NCBI GenBank assembly: GCA_033977485.1
Contig: CM066989.1
Location: 93,143,887 to 93,207,886 of the forward strand
Direction: 5' to 3'
DNA length: 64,000 nt
Origin: Hydrangea macrophylla
Lineage: Eukaryota > Streptophyta > Magnoliopsida > Cornales > Hydrangeaceae
Below, one piece after another: positions 18,753 through 29,517 of this stretch; the stretch's first letter is position 1, and each line of letters starts with the position of its first letter. The position numbers and the translations under genes were made by a program. The notes under the pieces are model-generated. The model made no database searches. It worked only from the letters and a program-made list of their open reading frames with translations, and had not been told where the DNA came from.

Positions 18753-19359
18753 AAAAGCTTCTTTTAATTAATAGTTTACTTTCATATAAAGAGTAGTTAA
18801 AATCAATTTTCAAAAGAAATCATATTTTCTTTACTTTTACAATTAACAAGTTAGGTAGAGTTAATCAATTGAAATCTAATCTCTCCCTTGGGTTCGACCT
18901 AGGCTTACTCGAAAATATATTACTTGAACAGCTTTAAATAGAAGTCATCACTTTAACACATGAGAAGGGTTCTGTATATATATATATATAATGGAAAATA
19001 AAGATAAAAGAAGAGGGTACTAAAACCTAGAAGTCTCTAAGTTGGTGTGCTATGTATATACGTGTCTAGGTATAAGAAAGATAGGATAAGAATAATGGAC
19101 GGACCAATCGTAGTGTGACAAAAGGAGGATGATGTGGTAACATTTAATGCCTCTAGCCTCTTAGAATAGGACACTAAGCTCAAGCTAAGTAGGTGTGTCA
19201 GCTGTAAATGTACTTATATTTTTTTTATACATATATATATGTATTATATATGGGAAGAAAGGTACAGAGAGAGTAAGAAAAAAAGAAGAAGAAGAAAAGC
19301 TAGAGTAAAACAAGGAGCAATCATTCAGTGAGACCATCACACAATGTCATCATGCTGAT
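18753..19359. other. Intergenic, possible old Ty3 LTR remnant
   Basis: Around 18885-18935 the words TCTCCCTTGGGTTCGACCTAGG and ATATATTACTTG resemble the conserved end region of Athila-type LTRs seen complete at about 53005-53050 and 56417-56455. No ends could be defined. AT-rich microsatellite runs occur at about 18975 and 19222-19250. No gene seen. Confidence 0.35.
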
Positions 19360-19522
19360 GTGGTGTGACGCCCCAATTACATGGGGACATGTGGCTACTA
19401 AGATGAAGTGGCATGACAATAAGTTATGGCCCCCTATTTCCAGGGGCACATCCTTCCCCACTTGTCATAACCTCTAAATTTTAGTGGCCACATGTCTCCA
19501 TGTTATTGGGGCGTCACACCAC
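19360..19522. repeat. Hairpin-forming inverted repeat (MITE)
   Basis: About 163 bp with arms of roughly 60 bp: GTGGTGTGACGCCCCAAT at the left and its complement ATTGGGGCGTCACACCAC at the right, continuing inward through ACATG-GACATGTGGC. The near-palindromic form is that of a MITE. No convincing target duplication was found. Confidence 0.7.
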
Positions 19523-19674
19523 GTTTTACAGGAATTCTATCAGGATAGCTCGCTATCTTCTTTCTTAAAGTTAGATGTTAGAGAACCTAATCGGAATTAA
19601 ACACTGGAAATATAGGTAATGGAAAGTTTACTAATAGTAGCTCCCCTTAATTTATCAAGTGTCTGGGGCATATT

Positions 19675-20020
19675 TCAACCATTATACATAGAGACGGGAA
19701 TCATCACATTGTTAAATATATAGGTGCCTAGGCCACACCAAAAGAATATGTCTGCCCAGTTTATTGACAGGTCGTCACAATGAGATTTGCCCAAAAGACT
19801 AACATGATTCTCAGCCAGAACAATCCCACAGACATTCTTCACGCCCAATAACAACATATACTGTCTGAATAAATAACAACGATTTACTGAACTCCCATGA
19901 GTTATGCCTAACAAATATCGATAAGCTATATTCTCTTACCACATAGCTGTAACAACAAATGCCTTCACGTTATCTCTTTGCAAGGCTTGCTCATAACTCC
20001 CTTTCAAACTCTGTAAAACT
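19675..20020 (-). pseudogene. Possible host gene fragment (two exon-like pieces)
   Basis: On the minus strand, 19941-20016 reads LQSLKGSYEQALQRDNVKAFVVTA. It is preceded by a pyrimidine-rich acceptor (CTTTTTTAG) and followed by a donor-like GTAAGAG. The peptide resembles the exon preceding the substrate-binding GGF segment in enoyl-CoA hydratase/peroxisomal multifunctional protein, from family memory only. A second open piece (19675-19914, 79 codons) is rich in coding-like composition but not recognised. It may be a fragment captured or left by rearrangement. Confidence is low. Confidence 0.3.
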
Positions 20021-20328
20021 AAAAAAGAAAGGAAAAAGAGGGTCACGTAAGGAGTCATCCCACTAATATCATGCAAATACAATAATAAAACTCATTGACC
20101 TCCAAAAGCCTAAGCAACGTTTTTGCAAGTTGCCAAATAGCACAAGTCTAATCCGTCATTCCGAATAAAATTATGCCATTATGTAGAGCTTTTATATTTT
20201 GAAATTTCTCTGCATACTAATTTCAAAACAAGAAACAGGGTGTTTAAAATCAGCAGAATAACCCAGATGTGGCGACATATCAACTGAAAATCTAGCCCAC
20301 CCAATCCAGAAAATGCACCTTTTTTCAG

Positions 20329-20426
20329 GCTTTGTTTGGTTCTTGGATTTCACGAGGGATTTCATAGTGCCTCCACTTTTCTTTCCCTCATGAAATCCCT
20401 CATGAAATCCAAGGACCAAACAAAGC
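20329..20426. repeat. Short hairpin MITE
   Basis: A 98-bp inverted repeat: GCTTTGTTTGGTTCTTGG on the left and CCAAGGACCAAACAAAGC on the right, with an inner pair GAGGGATTTCA and TGAAATCCCTC. GTTTGG-type ends suggest a Tourist or hAT-type MITE. No clear target duplication. Confidence 0.65.
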
Positions 20427-20939
20427 TTCTTGCATAGAACTCATGTCACAATAAGTACACTTAAAATCCAGACAAATAAACCATGCCGTGGAATACATCT
20501 TAGAGTTTTATAGTTTGATTTTTATAACTAAAGCCAACAAGAAAAAAGAGCACCATACAAAAAGTTATGAGATAAAAAAATATGTTTCATTTATTGGGTA
20601 CTTGTGCAAAAAATAAATGTCTTTTAAGCGCTAACTTACCAAATCCCTAAACCCAAGATCTAAAGGACCTGGTCAATTGTTTACCCTCAATAGTATTGCC
20701 TTTATTCTTCAAAAAAAATGGGTCCTGCTATAACAAGTGTTCGACATCAACCTTTCACCCTTATTTCGAACAATCGTACAGTCATATAAGTAAACTAACA
20801 CAACAAAGGGTCCTTCATATGATTTATGATAGAAGTAATGTGTGGCTTTTGGGTTAGCATTGGTTGCTGCCATTTGATGGACCTGTGTACTGAGATGAAT
20901 TCCTATTAGACATAGGTCTTAGGACCAACTTGCTCAGTA

Positions 20940-21215
20940 GATCATTTTGGATATACATCCCACAATTTTCTATTGAATGTTCTAAAGATTTTGTAGTTTG
21001 GCTATCCATTAACACGGCTCCTAATTGTAGTTTAGGCTAAGGTTGGTACCTCAATATGGTCTCTATTCATATATGGTATGATTTGGTAGACTGCATCCCC
21101 CAGATTTCTATTGAATTTTAGAAAGATTTGGTACTTTGCCTATTTATTAACATGGCGACTCTAATTGAACTTTAGGCTTATGTAGTGCCTCAATGTTCTC
21201 TCTAATCATTTAGAG
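20940..21215. repeat. Diverged two-copy tandem duplication
   Basis: A unit of about 130-140 bp occurs twice in a row. The copies share GAT-ATTTTGG, a CATCCC-A-ATTT word, TTCTATTGAAT, AAGATTT, GTA-TTTG, TATT(A)ACA(C/T)GGC, TAATTG and TTTAGGCT in the same order. A 21-bp direct repeat around CATTGCAAATTACCAG follows at 21284 and 21342. Non-coding. Confidence 0.6.
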
Positions 21216-21937
21216 GCTCACATGAATGATTTGACAGCTAAGGCTTGGCAGTAAAGAGTACTCCACGTTCTCGTCGAACATGTTGCCATTGCAAATTACC
21301 AGTGCTTTTGGCACAAAAGTCAATTCAATTGCTTACCAATTCATTGCAAATTACCAGTGCTTAATAACACAGATAGCAAAAGTGGAAGAAGAAGCAAAGA
21401 AAGAATCATGTCCTCCACAATTCATCAAATTTAGTCTCTTTTGTTTTGTTTTTTTTTTTTTTTTTTTTTTCCCTTTTTTTGATCACCATAAGATAAATGA
21501 GAGCATTTGGCCACAATCTTGACATCTCCCATGATGACCCATTCACTAATGGCATGTTTGGTTGTTCCTTCAAATTGAATAGTTCCATTCAAATTTTGTA
21601 TAGAAGTTAAAGGCAAAATTCTATCACCATGAATGAATCCATTTACAAATATGAGAGATTTTACCATATTTTTTCTTAGGAGACAATTTGTTCATTTTTC
21701 TAGAATGCCAAAAATCATGATTATAAGCATCATTTTTTAGACGAGCACCTTTTTTAAATGAAACCATTCAAGCTCTTTCACCTTTTTATATAAAATTGTG
21801 TACAAAAACATGAATGAAATTATTTTATTAAGGACAACCAAACAGGCCCTAATTGTGTTGAAGAAAAATAGGTGTAAATGCTTCATAAATAAATACATGT
21901 GGCACTGGCAGGTAGGACCAGTTGAACATCGTCTAGT
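21216..21937. other. Intergenic with long poly-T tract
   Basis: Contains a T-run of about 20 plus a second T-run at 21449-21480. No gene recognised; open frames spanning the run are low-complexity. Confidence 0.5.
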
Positions 21938-21946
21938 CTAGTCAAA

Positions 21947-22131
21947 GAAAAATGCTAGACCCACACAATGAACAACACATTTTTTCCACACACATCTTTA
22001 AATGCTCGTACCTTGTGCTGTATAAGTGGGGCACAAAAAAGTGTAAAAAAATTCAAACAGCATAAGGTACAAGCATTCAAAGATGTGTGTGGAAAAAGTG
22101 TGTGGTTCATTGTGTGGGTGTAGCATGACTC
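21947..22131. mobile_element. Mutator-type MITE with 9-bp target duplication
   Basis: A 185-bp palindromic element flanked by CTAGTCAAA at 21938-21946 and again at 22132-22140, a perfect 9-bp duplication. The arms include AATGCTAGACCCACACAATG and its near-complement CATTGTGTGGGTGTAGCAT; inner arms pair TCTTTAAATGCTCGTACC with GGTACAAGCATTCAAAGA. A 9-bp duplication is typical of Mutator-like elements. No coding capacity. Confidence 0.85.
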
Positions 22132-22140
22132 CTAGTCAAA

Positions 22141-22701
22141 TTAGGTTTGCCCTCTGCCACATGTATTTGTTTTGGGATGCAAAAATTTAGCAAAATTCTT
22201 CTGAAAGAGAATAGAATACAATGAAATTGAATACCAAGACCTAGACAAACAAAAAAAAAAAAAAAAACAGCATATGAGACAGAGCTAAAAACAACAATCT
22301 CAGATACGCTACCTCCTTCAAGTCCCAAAAACAGTAGCACGAGAGAGTAAATCCGGAGTCGAATCACTCGAAATAGAGGAAATAGAGAGTCGAATCACTC
22401 GAGTAATACGAAGTCGTTTGGGATGGAAGATAATTACGGCAACCCAGCACACTTAGGAGTCATGGGCCCTTATTTTATATAGCCAACAGTGATGGAGGTA
22501 CGAATCATTTATTAAAATCGTCATTTCTGTGTGTACTGTGGAATTCGGTTAAATTTTAGAATAATATGCTACATGCACTGAATTTATGTACCGAAATAAT
22601 TCGGGCTACTCATTTCAGTGGATCCCGCAGAAATGTTTCGGACCACTCATTTTGGAGGATCCCCCACCGAAATGAGTGGCCCGGATCATTTCTATGCACA
22701 T
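22141..22701. other. Intergenic, target region of Copia-E
   Basis: An A-run at about 22250-22266 and several copies of a CATTTC(A/T)G(T/C)GG-like word at 22600-22695, partly inverted. The last five bases CACAT (22697-22701) are the left target duplication of Copia-E. Confidence 0.5.
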
Positions 22702-23307
22702 TGTTGGAAATATTTCATTGATATAATAGAATAAACAGAAACAGATTCTGGATTACAATTTGGAAAACTAGAAATTGAACAGAAACAGAATTACAATATG
22801 TAGACAAAGCAATAACAGGAAAACTACCACAAAAATAAGAACAACCAAACCGAGGCCTGTGATTTTATTCACAGTTTCCTTAAAACAGATTCGCCGCCTC
22901 ACCGGATTGTGCTTGAGGGAATCGTTGGCGTCTGTCTCCCAGGATACAGCGGCTTCTAACAGCAGTACTAGCACAACGTACAACTGCTCCGGCGAACCAA
23001 ACTATATTCTGTGACTCTCTCTCTGAAACTGGAAGGATGAAGATGAACTCTTTGAAGAACAGTATACAAAACTGTATTGGATGTGTGTATCTTTCTGAAG
23101 GAGATTCATTCATGCATATAAGAGAGAGTGGAATAAATCTGTGGATTAATTCACAGCAGTTCACGAACTTCAAAGGTTGTAACTACAACCTCTTGGAGTT
23201 CTGTAACTCTTAAACTTTTCATTTTCTGTCACATGTTAAGTATGACAGAAATTCCAAAGGTCTTTTGCAACTTTGAAAAGTTCTGGGGTCCAAAAAGAAA
23301 TATTATG

Positions 23308-23390
23308 TGCGGGCCGCACCCGCGACCACGGCCCGGCTCGGCCGGTCGGACGGACGGCGGCGGCGGCGCGCGCGCGCGCGTGTGTGGAGT
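23308..23390 (-). other. GC block inside the Copia-E LTR
   Basis: About 80 bp of nearly pure G/C in AT-rich surroundings, including GGCCGGTCGGACGGACGG and a (CG)n run of about 16 bases. It lies about 85 bp downstream of the TATA box in element orientation, so it should be within the transcribed R/5' leader. The same block, base for base as far as I can see, is at about 28446-28528 in the other LTR. Confidence 0.7.
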
Positions 23391-23471
23391 AAACCCAAAG
23401 GGCCTTAGGTCCTCCCCCTTCCACAAAACTGGGTACCCCTTGGGGCCCAAACCTAAAACATGAAGTAGCCT

Positions 23472-23479
23472 TATAAATA
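23472..23479 (-). promoter_or_regulatory. Putative TATA box of the Copia-E LTR
   Basis: Minus-strand TATTTATA in the LTR; the same word is at 28610-28617 in the 5' LTR, where it would direct element transcription. Positional call from sequence only. Confidence 0.5.
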
Positions 23480-23733
23480 CACTAGGGCTACTTCTAATTT
23501 TCCTATGTGGGACAAGGCAAGTTGTGAACCTCTTTCATTTCAACAACTCCTTGTATGGGGCAACCTTTAACCTTTAATTTCTCATTCACCCATTAATATT
23601 TTTAGACATGTGAATATCCAAACTTCATCTCCTCATGAAGGAGAACACAAATCCACAAGGACCCCACTTAAACTCTAAGTGGGTCCCACTTTTCTTAGCC
23701 CTTAAACATGGCCAAAACACATATTATCCAACA

Positions 23734-24279
23734 ATCCCCCACATGAATGAAATTAACCGAAACGATGTGAGACAATGACTCGACAAGAGAGAGAGCACAA
23801 CGGTTCACTCCTGCAAAGGATAGGTAGCTTTTGGCTTTGAACCTTCCCTTGTGACAATCTATCAGATTTACTGGCTGACCAGTGAACGTATAGTCTTGAA
23901 CTGATTGCCATTAGTGTAAACAACCGACAGACATCACACAGGAGCTTTCCAAACATAGTTTAGTTCTTACACTTGTGTTCATTTTGGCCTTGAACACTCG
24001 CCTGGTTCAGTGAATGTTTATCAAAGAATTTCGCCTTTCTCAAATTCTTTTAGAAGCGGCCCGACTTCACATTCACATAGGTGACTATTTAGAGTATCCT
24101 GCTATACTCCGCTTGGTTATACCAACGCACATAGTCATTAAAAGCTAAGCTTACCCTTACACCACGCAGGTATCACTGTTGAATCATAGAAATGGGTAGA
24201 AGAACACTTCTTCTCAGTGATTCTCTTAAGGTACATGAAATTAGGTTGTCCCTTTGAACCTAGATCTTGGGATCTCCAG
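23734..24279 (-). other. Copia-E 3' untranslated region
   Basis: Between the RNase H stop (24280-24282) and the polypurine tract at 23734-23745. Non-coding; a minor open frame at 23753-23956 has no recognisable motif. Confidence 0.6.
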
Positions 24280-24474
24280 TCAACTAGGTTGGGTTTCCAT
24301 TCCATTCCCTTGTAACGTCATAGGCTTTAGTCCCATTCCTCTAGACGATTTACTAACTAACTCTCGATTTAACCCTTTGGTTAGCGGATCTGCAATATTG
24401 TCTTTTGACTTTACATAGTCAATTGTGACAATCCCTCTTGAGAGTATTTGTTTAATGGTATTGTGTCTACGACC

Positions 24475-24507
<33 letters not shown>

Positions 24508-25689
24508 TTGTGCCCTTCCAATAGCAGATTGGCTATTGCAGTGTATGCAGACAGCTGGCACAGGTTTTGACCACCTAGGAATATTTTCTACAAAATGGCG
24601 AAGCCATTCAGCCTCTTCAGCTGCCTTGTCTAGCGCAATGAATTCAGATTCCATTGTCGAACGAGCAATACAAGTTTGTTTTGAAGATTTCCATGATACA
24701 GCTGCACCACCAAGTGTGAATACATATCCACTTGTAGATTTTGAATCTTTCATATCGGATATCCAGTTTGCATCACTGTATCCTTCCAATACAGCTGGAT
24801 ATCTCATGTAGTGCAGTCCCTGATCACGTGTATATCGTAAATACCGTAGTACCCTTACTATCCCTTTCCAGTGTTCAGCACTAGGATTACTAGTATATCT
24901 ACTTAGTCTACTAACAGAATAAGCAATGTCAGGCCTTGTACAACTCATTAAGTACATCAAACTTCCTATCACTCGAGAATATTCTAGTTGAGAAACACTC
25001 TCACCAGTATTCTTAGATAGGTGTAGACTTAAGTCCACAGGCGTCCTGGCTATACTAGTATCAGACTTATTGAACTTCTCTAGAATCTTGTCTACATAAT
25101 GTGACTGTGACAGAACAAGTCCATTAGTATTTCTAGAGATTTTGATGCCCAATATAACATCAGCAAGTCCCATATCTTTCATGTCAAATTTAGAATTCAA
25201 TATTTTCTTAGTAGATTTAATGATTTTATCATTACTACCTACTATGAGCATATCATCAACATATAGACATAAGATGACATAGCCTTCATTCGTGTCTTTG
25301 ACATAAACACATTTATCACACTCATTGATTTTAAATCCACTAGAGAGTATAGCTTTGTCAAATTTCTCATGCCACTGTTTTGGTGCTTGCTTTAAGCCAT
25401 ACAATGATTTGACAAGCTTACACACTTTATTTTCTTGCCCTGGAGCAGAAAATCCTTCAGGTTGTTCCATGTAGATTTCTTCATTCAAATCTCCATTAAG
25501 GAAGGCAGTATTAACATCCATTTGATGTATTTCGAGACCTCGCAACTCTGCGATTGCAATAATCATACGAATGGATGTTATTCTCGTAACAGGAGAATAC
25601 GTATCAAAGTAGTCTAGACCCTCCTTTTGTCTATACCCTTTGATGACAAGCCTTGCTTTATACTTATCAATAGTACCATCCGTCTTCAT
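24280..25689 (-). CDS. Copia-E reverse transcriptase-RNase H (open block)
   Basis: An uninterrupted 469-residue block with both enzymes needed to copy element RNA into DNA. RT motifs: [57 protein letters not shown] and catalytic YVDD at about residues 142-145. RNase H motifs: [28 protein letters not shown] and [10 protein letters not shown], ending [11 protein letters not shown]. Its start is artificial: on the right it joins the rest of the polyprotein through an A-run of 18 in the sense strand (plus-strand T-run 25690-25707), where a few Lys codons would be expected, and frame is lost there. The catalytic residues are intact. Confidence 0.92.
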
Positions 25690-26655
25690 TTTTTTTTTTT
25701 TTTTTTAAATCCATTTGTAGCCCAATGGCTTACAACCAGGAGGAAGATCTACCAGTTCCCAAGTATGGTTTTGTAGAATAGAATCAATTTCACTCTTGAT
25801 TGCTTCTTTCCACAATGGACCATCTGGTGATCTAATAGCTTTGAGGCTCACTTTCTATAATATAAGTTAGAAAGTTTGGACCAAAAGATTTTGAGGTTCT
25901 AGCTCGTTTCCCACGTCTAGGCTCAAAATCAACATTTCCTTCTTGGGTTTTATTAGTTTCCCCAATAGTCTCAAATGTGCGTTTTTTAGAACTATATTCC
26001 TCTTTACAAGGAAATATATTCTCAAAGAACGACGCATTTCTAGACTCCATGATCGTGTTCTTGTGTATATCTGGGTTTTCAGATTTATATACAAGAAACC
26101 GATACGCACTACTATTATGTGCATAGCCAATAAATAAACAATCATCAGTTTTTGGACCTATCCTTTCTTTCTTAGGAGTAGGTACAAGAACCTTTGCAAG
26201 ACACCCCCACATTCGTAAGAATTTATAGGATGGTTTTCGACCATTCCACTGTGCATACGGGGTTTGATCAACTTTCTTTCGAGGTACCTTATTTAAAATG
26301 TAATTTGCAGAGAGAATTGCCTCCCCCCACAAGTTCTGTGGCAATCCAGAACTTATCAATATCGCATTCATCATTTCTTTTAAGGTACGATTTTTCCTTT
26401 CAGCCACTCCATTTGATGGAGGCGAATAAGGTGCAGTGGTTTGGTGAATAATTTCATTTTGTGCACAATAGTCACCATACGGTGCTACATATTCACCACC
26501 TCTATCACTTCTTAACACCTTAATCTTTTTTCCAAGTTGATTCTTAACCTCTGTCTTGTATAGAATGAACTTATCCAAGGCTTCATCCTTACTTTTTGGC
26601 AAATTCACATAGCAGTATTTAGTGCTATCACCGAAATAAGTAATAAATACTTATT
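25690..26655 (-). pseudogene. Copia-E integrase, N-terminally truncated, with linker
   Basis: Integrase inserts element cDNA into the host genome. The open block 25832-26608 shows KVLRSDRGGEY (second catalytic Asp) and NGVAERKNRTLKEMM (catalytic Glu), then NLWGEAILSANYILN and GCLAKVLVPTPKK. Rightward to 26655 the sequence continues as DSTKYCYVNLPKSKDEAL and GGNKYL; the zinc-binding N-terminus and first catalytic Asp are missing. The left end is frameshifted near 25850 before SLKAIRSPDGPLWKEAI, and the lead-in to RT breaks at the poly-A run. Confidence 0.88.
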
Positions 26656-27030
26656 GCCACCATCTTCTTGGTTCTCCCAAGGCTATCACATATACTAAAA
26701 TAGTATACTCAATATGATGTATTCTCCATCATATGTCTACCCCCACAATTCCTAGTATAGGACAATTTCAAGTTGATACGAGATTTTATCATTGTCCCAT
26801 CGCGATAAAATTCCAAGATCTCATGACCTTACTTTATCACGACCAACACTCATGTTCATGCCTCGGTAAATTTCAACCATAAAATTTTAGTTTTTTAATA
26901 AACCAATTCTCATCTTCATGAACCTCCATGATATTTTAAGTATGTGTAAAACTTTAAAACTTTCAAAATAATTCCAACAAAATGGGTTACAAAAATAGCA
27001 CATATATATATATATATATTTTTTTTTTTC
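26656..27030 (-). other. Non-coding sequence replacing the protease/integrase junction of Copia-E
   Basis: About 375 bp of AT-rich sequence sits where copia elements have the end of protease, the GAG-pre-integrase and the start of integrase. Its right boundary is a (TA)n microsatellite plus T-run (27000-27030) that joins directly to the protease codons. I recognise no coding sequence in it. Confidence 0.7.
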
Positions 27031-27522
27031 CACATCTAACGAGGCAGAATTTCCCATATACATCTTCTCACCATTAGTCTCTTGGACTTTATTGATCACA
27101 GTCTTTGAGTCCACCATCTTATAGCCGAGGAATCTCCCCACTACAAATTTCTTGGACCCAATGTCCTTAGTTTTGTATTTTCTGTCTAAGGACTCCCGCA
27201 GTTCCTTAGCAGTGGTCTTAACACTATACACATTACAGAGTGTATCGTGTAAGCCATTCAACACATAATTTCGGCACATAAAGTCCGAGTGCTTCATAGC
27301 ATCAATAGCTAGCACAACCTCTTGATCTTGTTCTTTCCCATTAAATTTGTCGGGTTTGTCCCCGGAGTTCAACTCTTGTTCATTTTTATTAAATTTATCG
27401 GGTTTCTCCCCGAGGTTCACAGGAATCATTTTGATTGAGGGAACTTTAACAATGATCGAACCAATCACCACGGTATTGGTAGCACCATCGGTCGCAACCG
27501 AGTTCAAGGTCTCATTTGCCAT
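27031..27522 (-). pseudogene. gag: Copia-E Gag with internal deletion, fused to a protease piece
   Basis: Starts at ATG 27520-27522 (MANETLNSVATDGATNTVV). Gag-like segments are KHSDFMCRNYVLNGLHDTL, TAKELRESLDRKYKTKD and KKFVVGRFLGYKMVDSKTVI. The aromatic-rich segment that normally follows the DKFNG word is missing; instead GEKPDKFNKNEQELNSGDKP runs into a second copy, DKPDKFNGKEQDQEVV. After KVQETNGEKMYMGNSASLDV, a copia protease region, the frame enters the poly-A/TA junction. The zinc knuckle and the protease DSGA motif are absent. Confidence 0.85.
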
Positions 27523-27839
27523 TTCTGAAAAATTATCACAAGAGAAAAGAAATTAAATCTAATATTTTTCTCTTTTAATTTTAACAGCAGCAGAATTTCT
27601 TTTCCCAAATAATCGTTAGAAAACAAATGAATTTTAAGATTCTGCTTGCGTAGCCCCAAGTAAAACGCGATTCTGCACACTTTTCGTCTAATGCAATTTT
27701 TTCAGATTCTGCACCGTTTGGCCAGAAAACGAGGATTACAGTAGCAGTTTTTTGTAAAACTGTTTTCAAAAAATCATTTTGTTTTTCCAAATCCGAATCT
27801 GTTTTTGTTTTGTAAAATATATATAATCTGTTTTAAGAT
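27523..27839 (-). other. Copia-E leader; usual primer-binding site not seen
   Basis: Leader of about 317 bp. In element orientation the LTR end CCAACA is followed by ATCTTAAAACAG, which does not resemble TGGTATCAGAGC found in the other copias of this window. AT-rich. Confidence 0.6.
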
Positions 27840-28872
27840 TGTTGGAAATATTTCATTGATATAATAGAATAAACAGAAACAGATTCTGGATTACAATTTG
27901 GAAAACTAGAAATTGAACAGAAACAGAATTACAATATGTAGACAAAGCAATAACAGGAAAACTACCACAAAAATAAGAACAACCAAACCGAGGCCTGTGA
28001 TTTTATTCACAGTTTCCTTAAAACAGATTCGCCGCCTCACCGGATTGTGCTTGAGGGAATCGTTGGCGTCTGTCTCCCAGGATACAGCGGCTTCTAACAG
28101 CAGTACTAGCACAACGTACAACTGCTCCGGCGAACCAAACTATATTCTGTGACTCTCTCTCTGAAACTGGAAGGATGAAGATGAACTCTTTGAAGAACAG
28201 TATACAAAACTGTATTGGATGTGTGTATCTTTCTGAAGGAGATTCATTCATGCATATAAGAGAGAGTGGAATAAATCTGTGGATTAATTCACAGCAGTTC
28301 ACGAACTTCAAAGGTTGTAACTACAACCTCTTGGAGTTCTGTAACTCTTAAACTTTTCATTTTCTGTCACATGTTAAGTATGACAGAAATTCCAAAGGTC
28401 TTTTGCAACTTTGAAAAGTTCTGGGGTCCAAAAAGAAATATTATGTGCGGGCCGCACCCGCGACCACGGCCCGGCTCGGCCGGTCGGACGGACGGCGGCG
28501 GCGGCGCGCGCGCGCGCGTGTGTGGAGTAAACCCAAAGGGCCTTAGGTCCTCCCCCTTCCACAAAACTGGGTACCCCTTGGGGCCCAAACCTAAAACATG
28601 AAGTAGCCTTATAAATACACTAGAGGCTACTTCTAGTTTTCCTATGTGAGACAAGGCAAGTTGTGAACCTCTTTCATTTCAACAACTCCTTGTATGGGGC
28701 AACCTTTAACCTTTAATTTCTCATTCACCCATTAATATTTTTGGACATGTGAATATCCAAACTTCATCTCCTCATGAAGGAGAACACAAATCCACAAGGA
28801 CCCCACTTAAACTCTAAGTGGGTCCCACTTTTCTTAGCCCTTAAACATGGCCAAAACACATATTATCCAACA
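27840..28872 (-). repeat. 5' LTR of Copia-E
   Basis: 1033 bp, nearly identical to 22702-23733. The differences I see by eye are CTAGAGGC against CTAGGGC, CTAG against CTAA, GTGAG against GTGGG, and TTGGAC against TTAGAC. It is followed by CACAT (28873-28877). Confidence 0.95.
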
Positions 28873-29084
28873 CACATATCCATATTGTAAATTTTAACGA
28901 GCTCCAATGCTATTTAGGAAAGAAATAGAGATGGTTGTAAATGAGTTGTACCCCTATCATTATGTATATATACATAAAATAGAAAGTGAAATCAGAAATC
29001 TACCATGTGGTAGCTCCGTGATTTTTTGTATTAGATGTATATATAAGTGTATCTTTCTAAATGAGACAATTTTATCCCTCCTTA

Positions 29085-29481
29085 GAGCATCTCCAAAGGA
29101 GAAGGCAAAATTTACACATCAAATGACTCATTTGATGCAAGAATTTACATTTGCCTCAGGAATCAAACACATGCTCTCCAAATGATACACTAAATGTTGA
29201 TTATTTTAATATATCTTTAGTTTTCCATCTTTTTATATTCAAACTTTTTAATCACTTTTAATCATCCAACCACCCTCTATCTCCCTCTCTCTCTCTCTCC
29301 CACATTTTTTATTCTAAAAAAATAGATTTGATGCAATAGGCAAACGTAGCAAAGTTGTTGTAATTGACAAGGGCAGCAAAGTTGTTGCTACTATTTGATG
29401 CTCCCTTTGAAGCTCATTTTGCTGGCATGGCACAACAAATAATTTTGGTGCAATGGTTTGCTTCCATTGTTGGAGATGGTC
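29085..29481. mobile_element. Tourist-like MITE with TTA target duplication
   Basis: A 397-bp element with ends GAGCATCTCCAAAGGAG and (reverse complement) GACCATCTCCAACAATGG, flanked by TTA at 29082-29084 and 29482-29484. GAGCATCTCCAA ends with a 3-bp TTA duplication fit PIF/Harbinger. Contains a CT microsatellite at about 29281-29300. No transposase. Confidence 0.8.
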
Positions 29482-29517
29482 TTAGTATATATCTCCACCT
29501 TCTTGATCTCTCTTGAT

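Larger units (their letters stand above)
22702..23733 (-). repeat. 3' LTR of Copia-E
   Basis: 1032 bp; plus-strand ends TGTTGGAAAT and TATTATCCAACA. It has a striking GC block at about 23308-23390 and a minus-strand TATA box at 23472-23479. The plus-strand frames within it, such as 23233-23463, follow the GC block and are not genes. Confidence 0.95.
22702..28872 (-). mobile_element. Copia-E: young Ty1/copia element with defective interior, TSD CACAT
   Basis: A 6171-bp minus-strand element flanked by CACAT (22697-22701 and 28873-28877). The LTRs (22702-23733 and 27840-28872) differ by about three substitutions and one single-base indel. From right to left: LTR, leader, gag with a protease piece (27031-27522), about 375 bp of unrelated sequence, integrase (25832-26655), RT and RNase H (24280-25689), a long 3' untranslated stretch, and a polypurine tract next to the 3' LTR (minus strand ATGTGGGGGAT). 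The usual initiator tRNA-Met primer-binding site is not next to the 5' LTR. The interior cannot be autonomous. Confidence 0.95.

Noticed and set aside
18653..19100. A 5' LTR for Copia-D to the right of its gag
   Set aside because: No copy of the 13912-14062 repeat and no TGGTATCAGAGC-like site were found there.
21406..21667. Lys-rich minus-strand frames near 21.4-21.7 kb
   Set aside because: They are translations of a poly-T tract without any recognisable domain.
23233..23463. Open frames across the GC block in the Copia-E LTR
   Set aside because: They exist because stop codons are scarce in GC-rich repeats, and they recur identically in the other LTR at 28371-28601.
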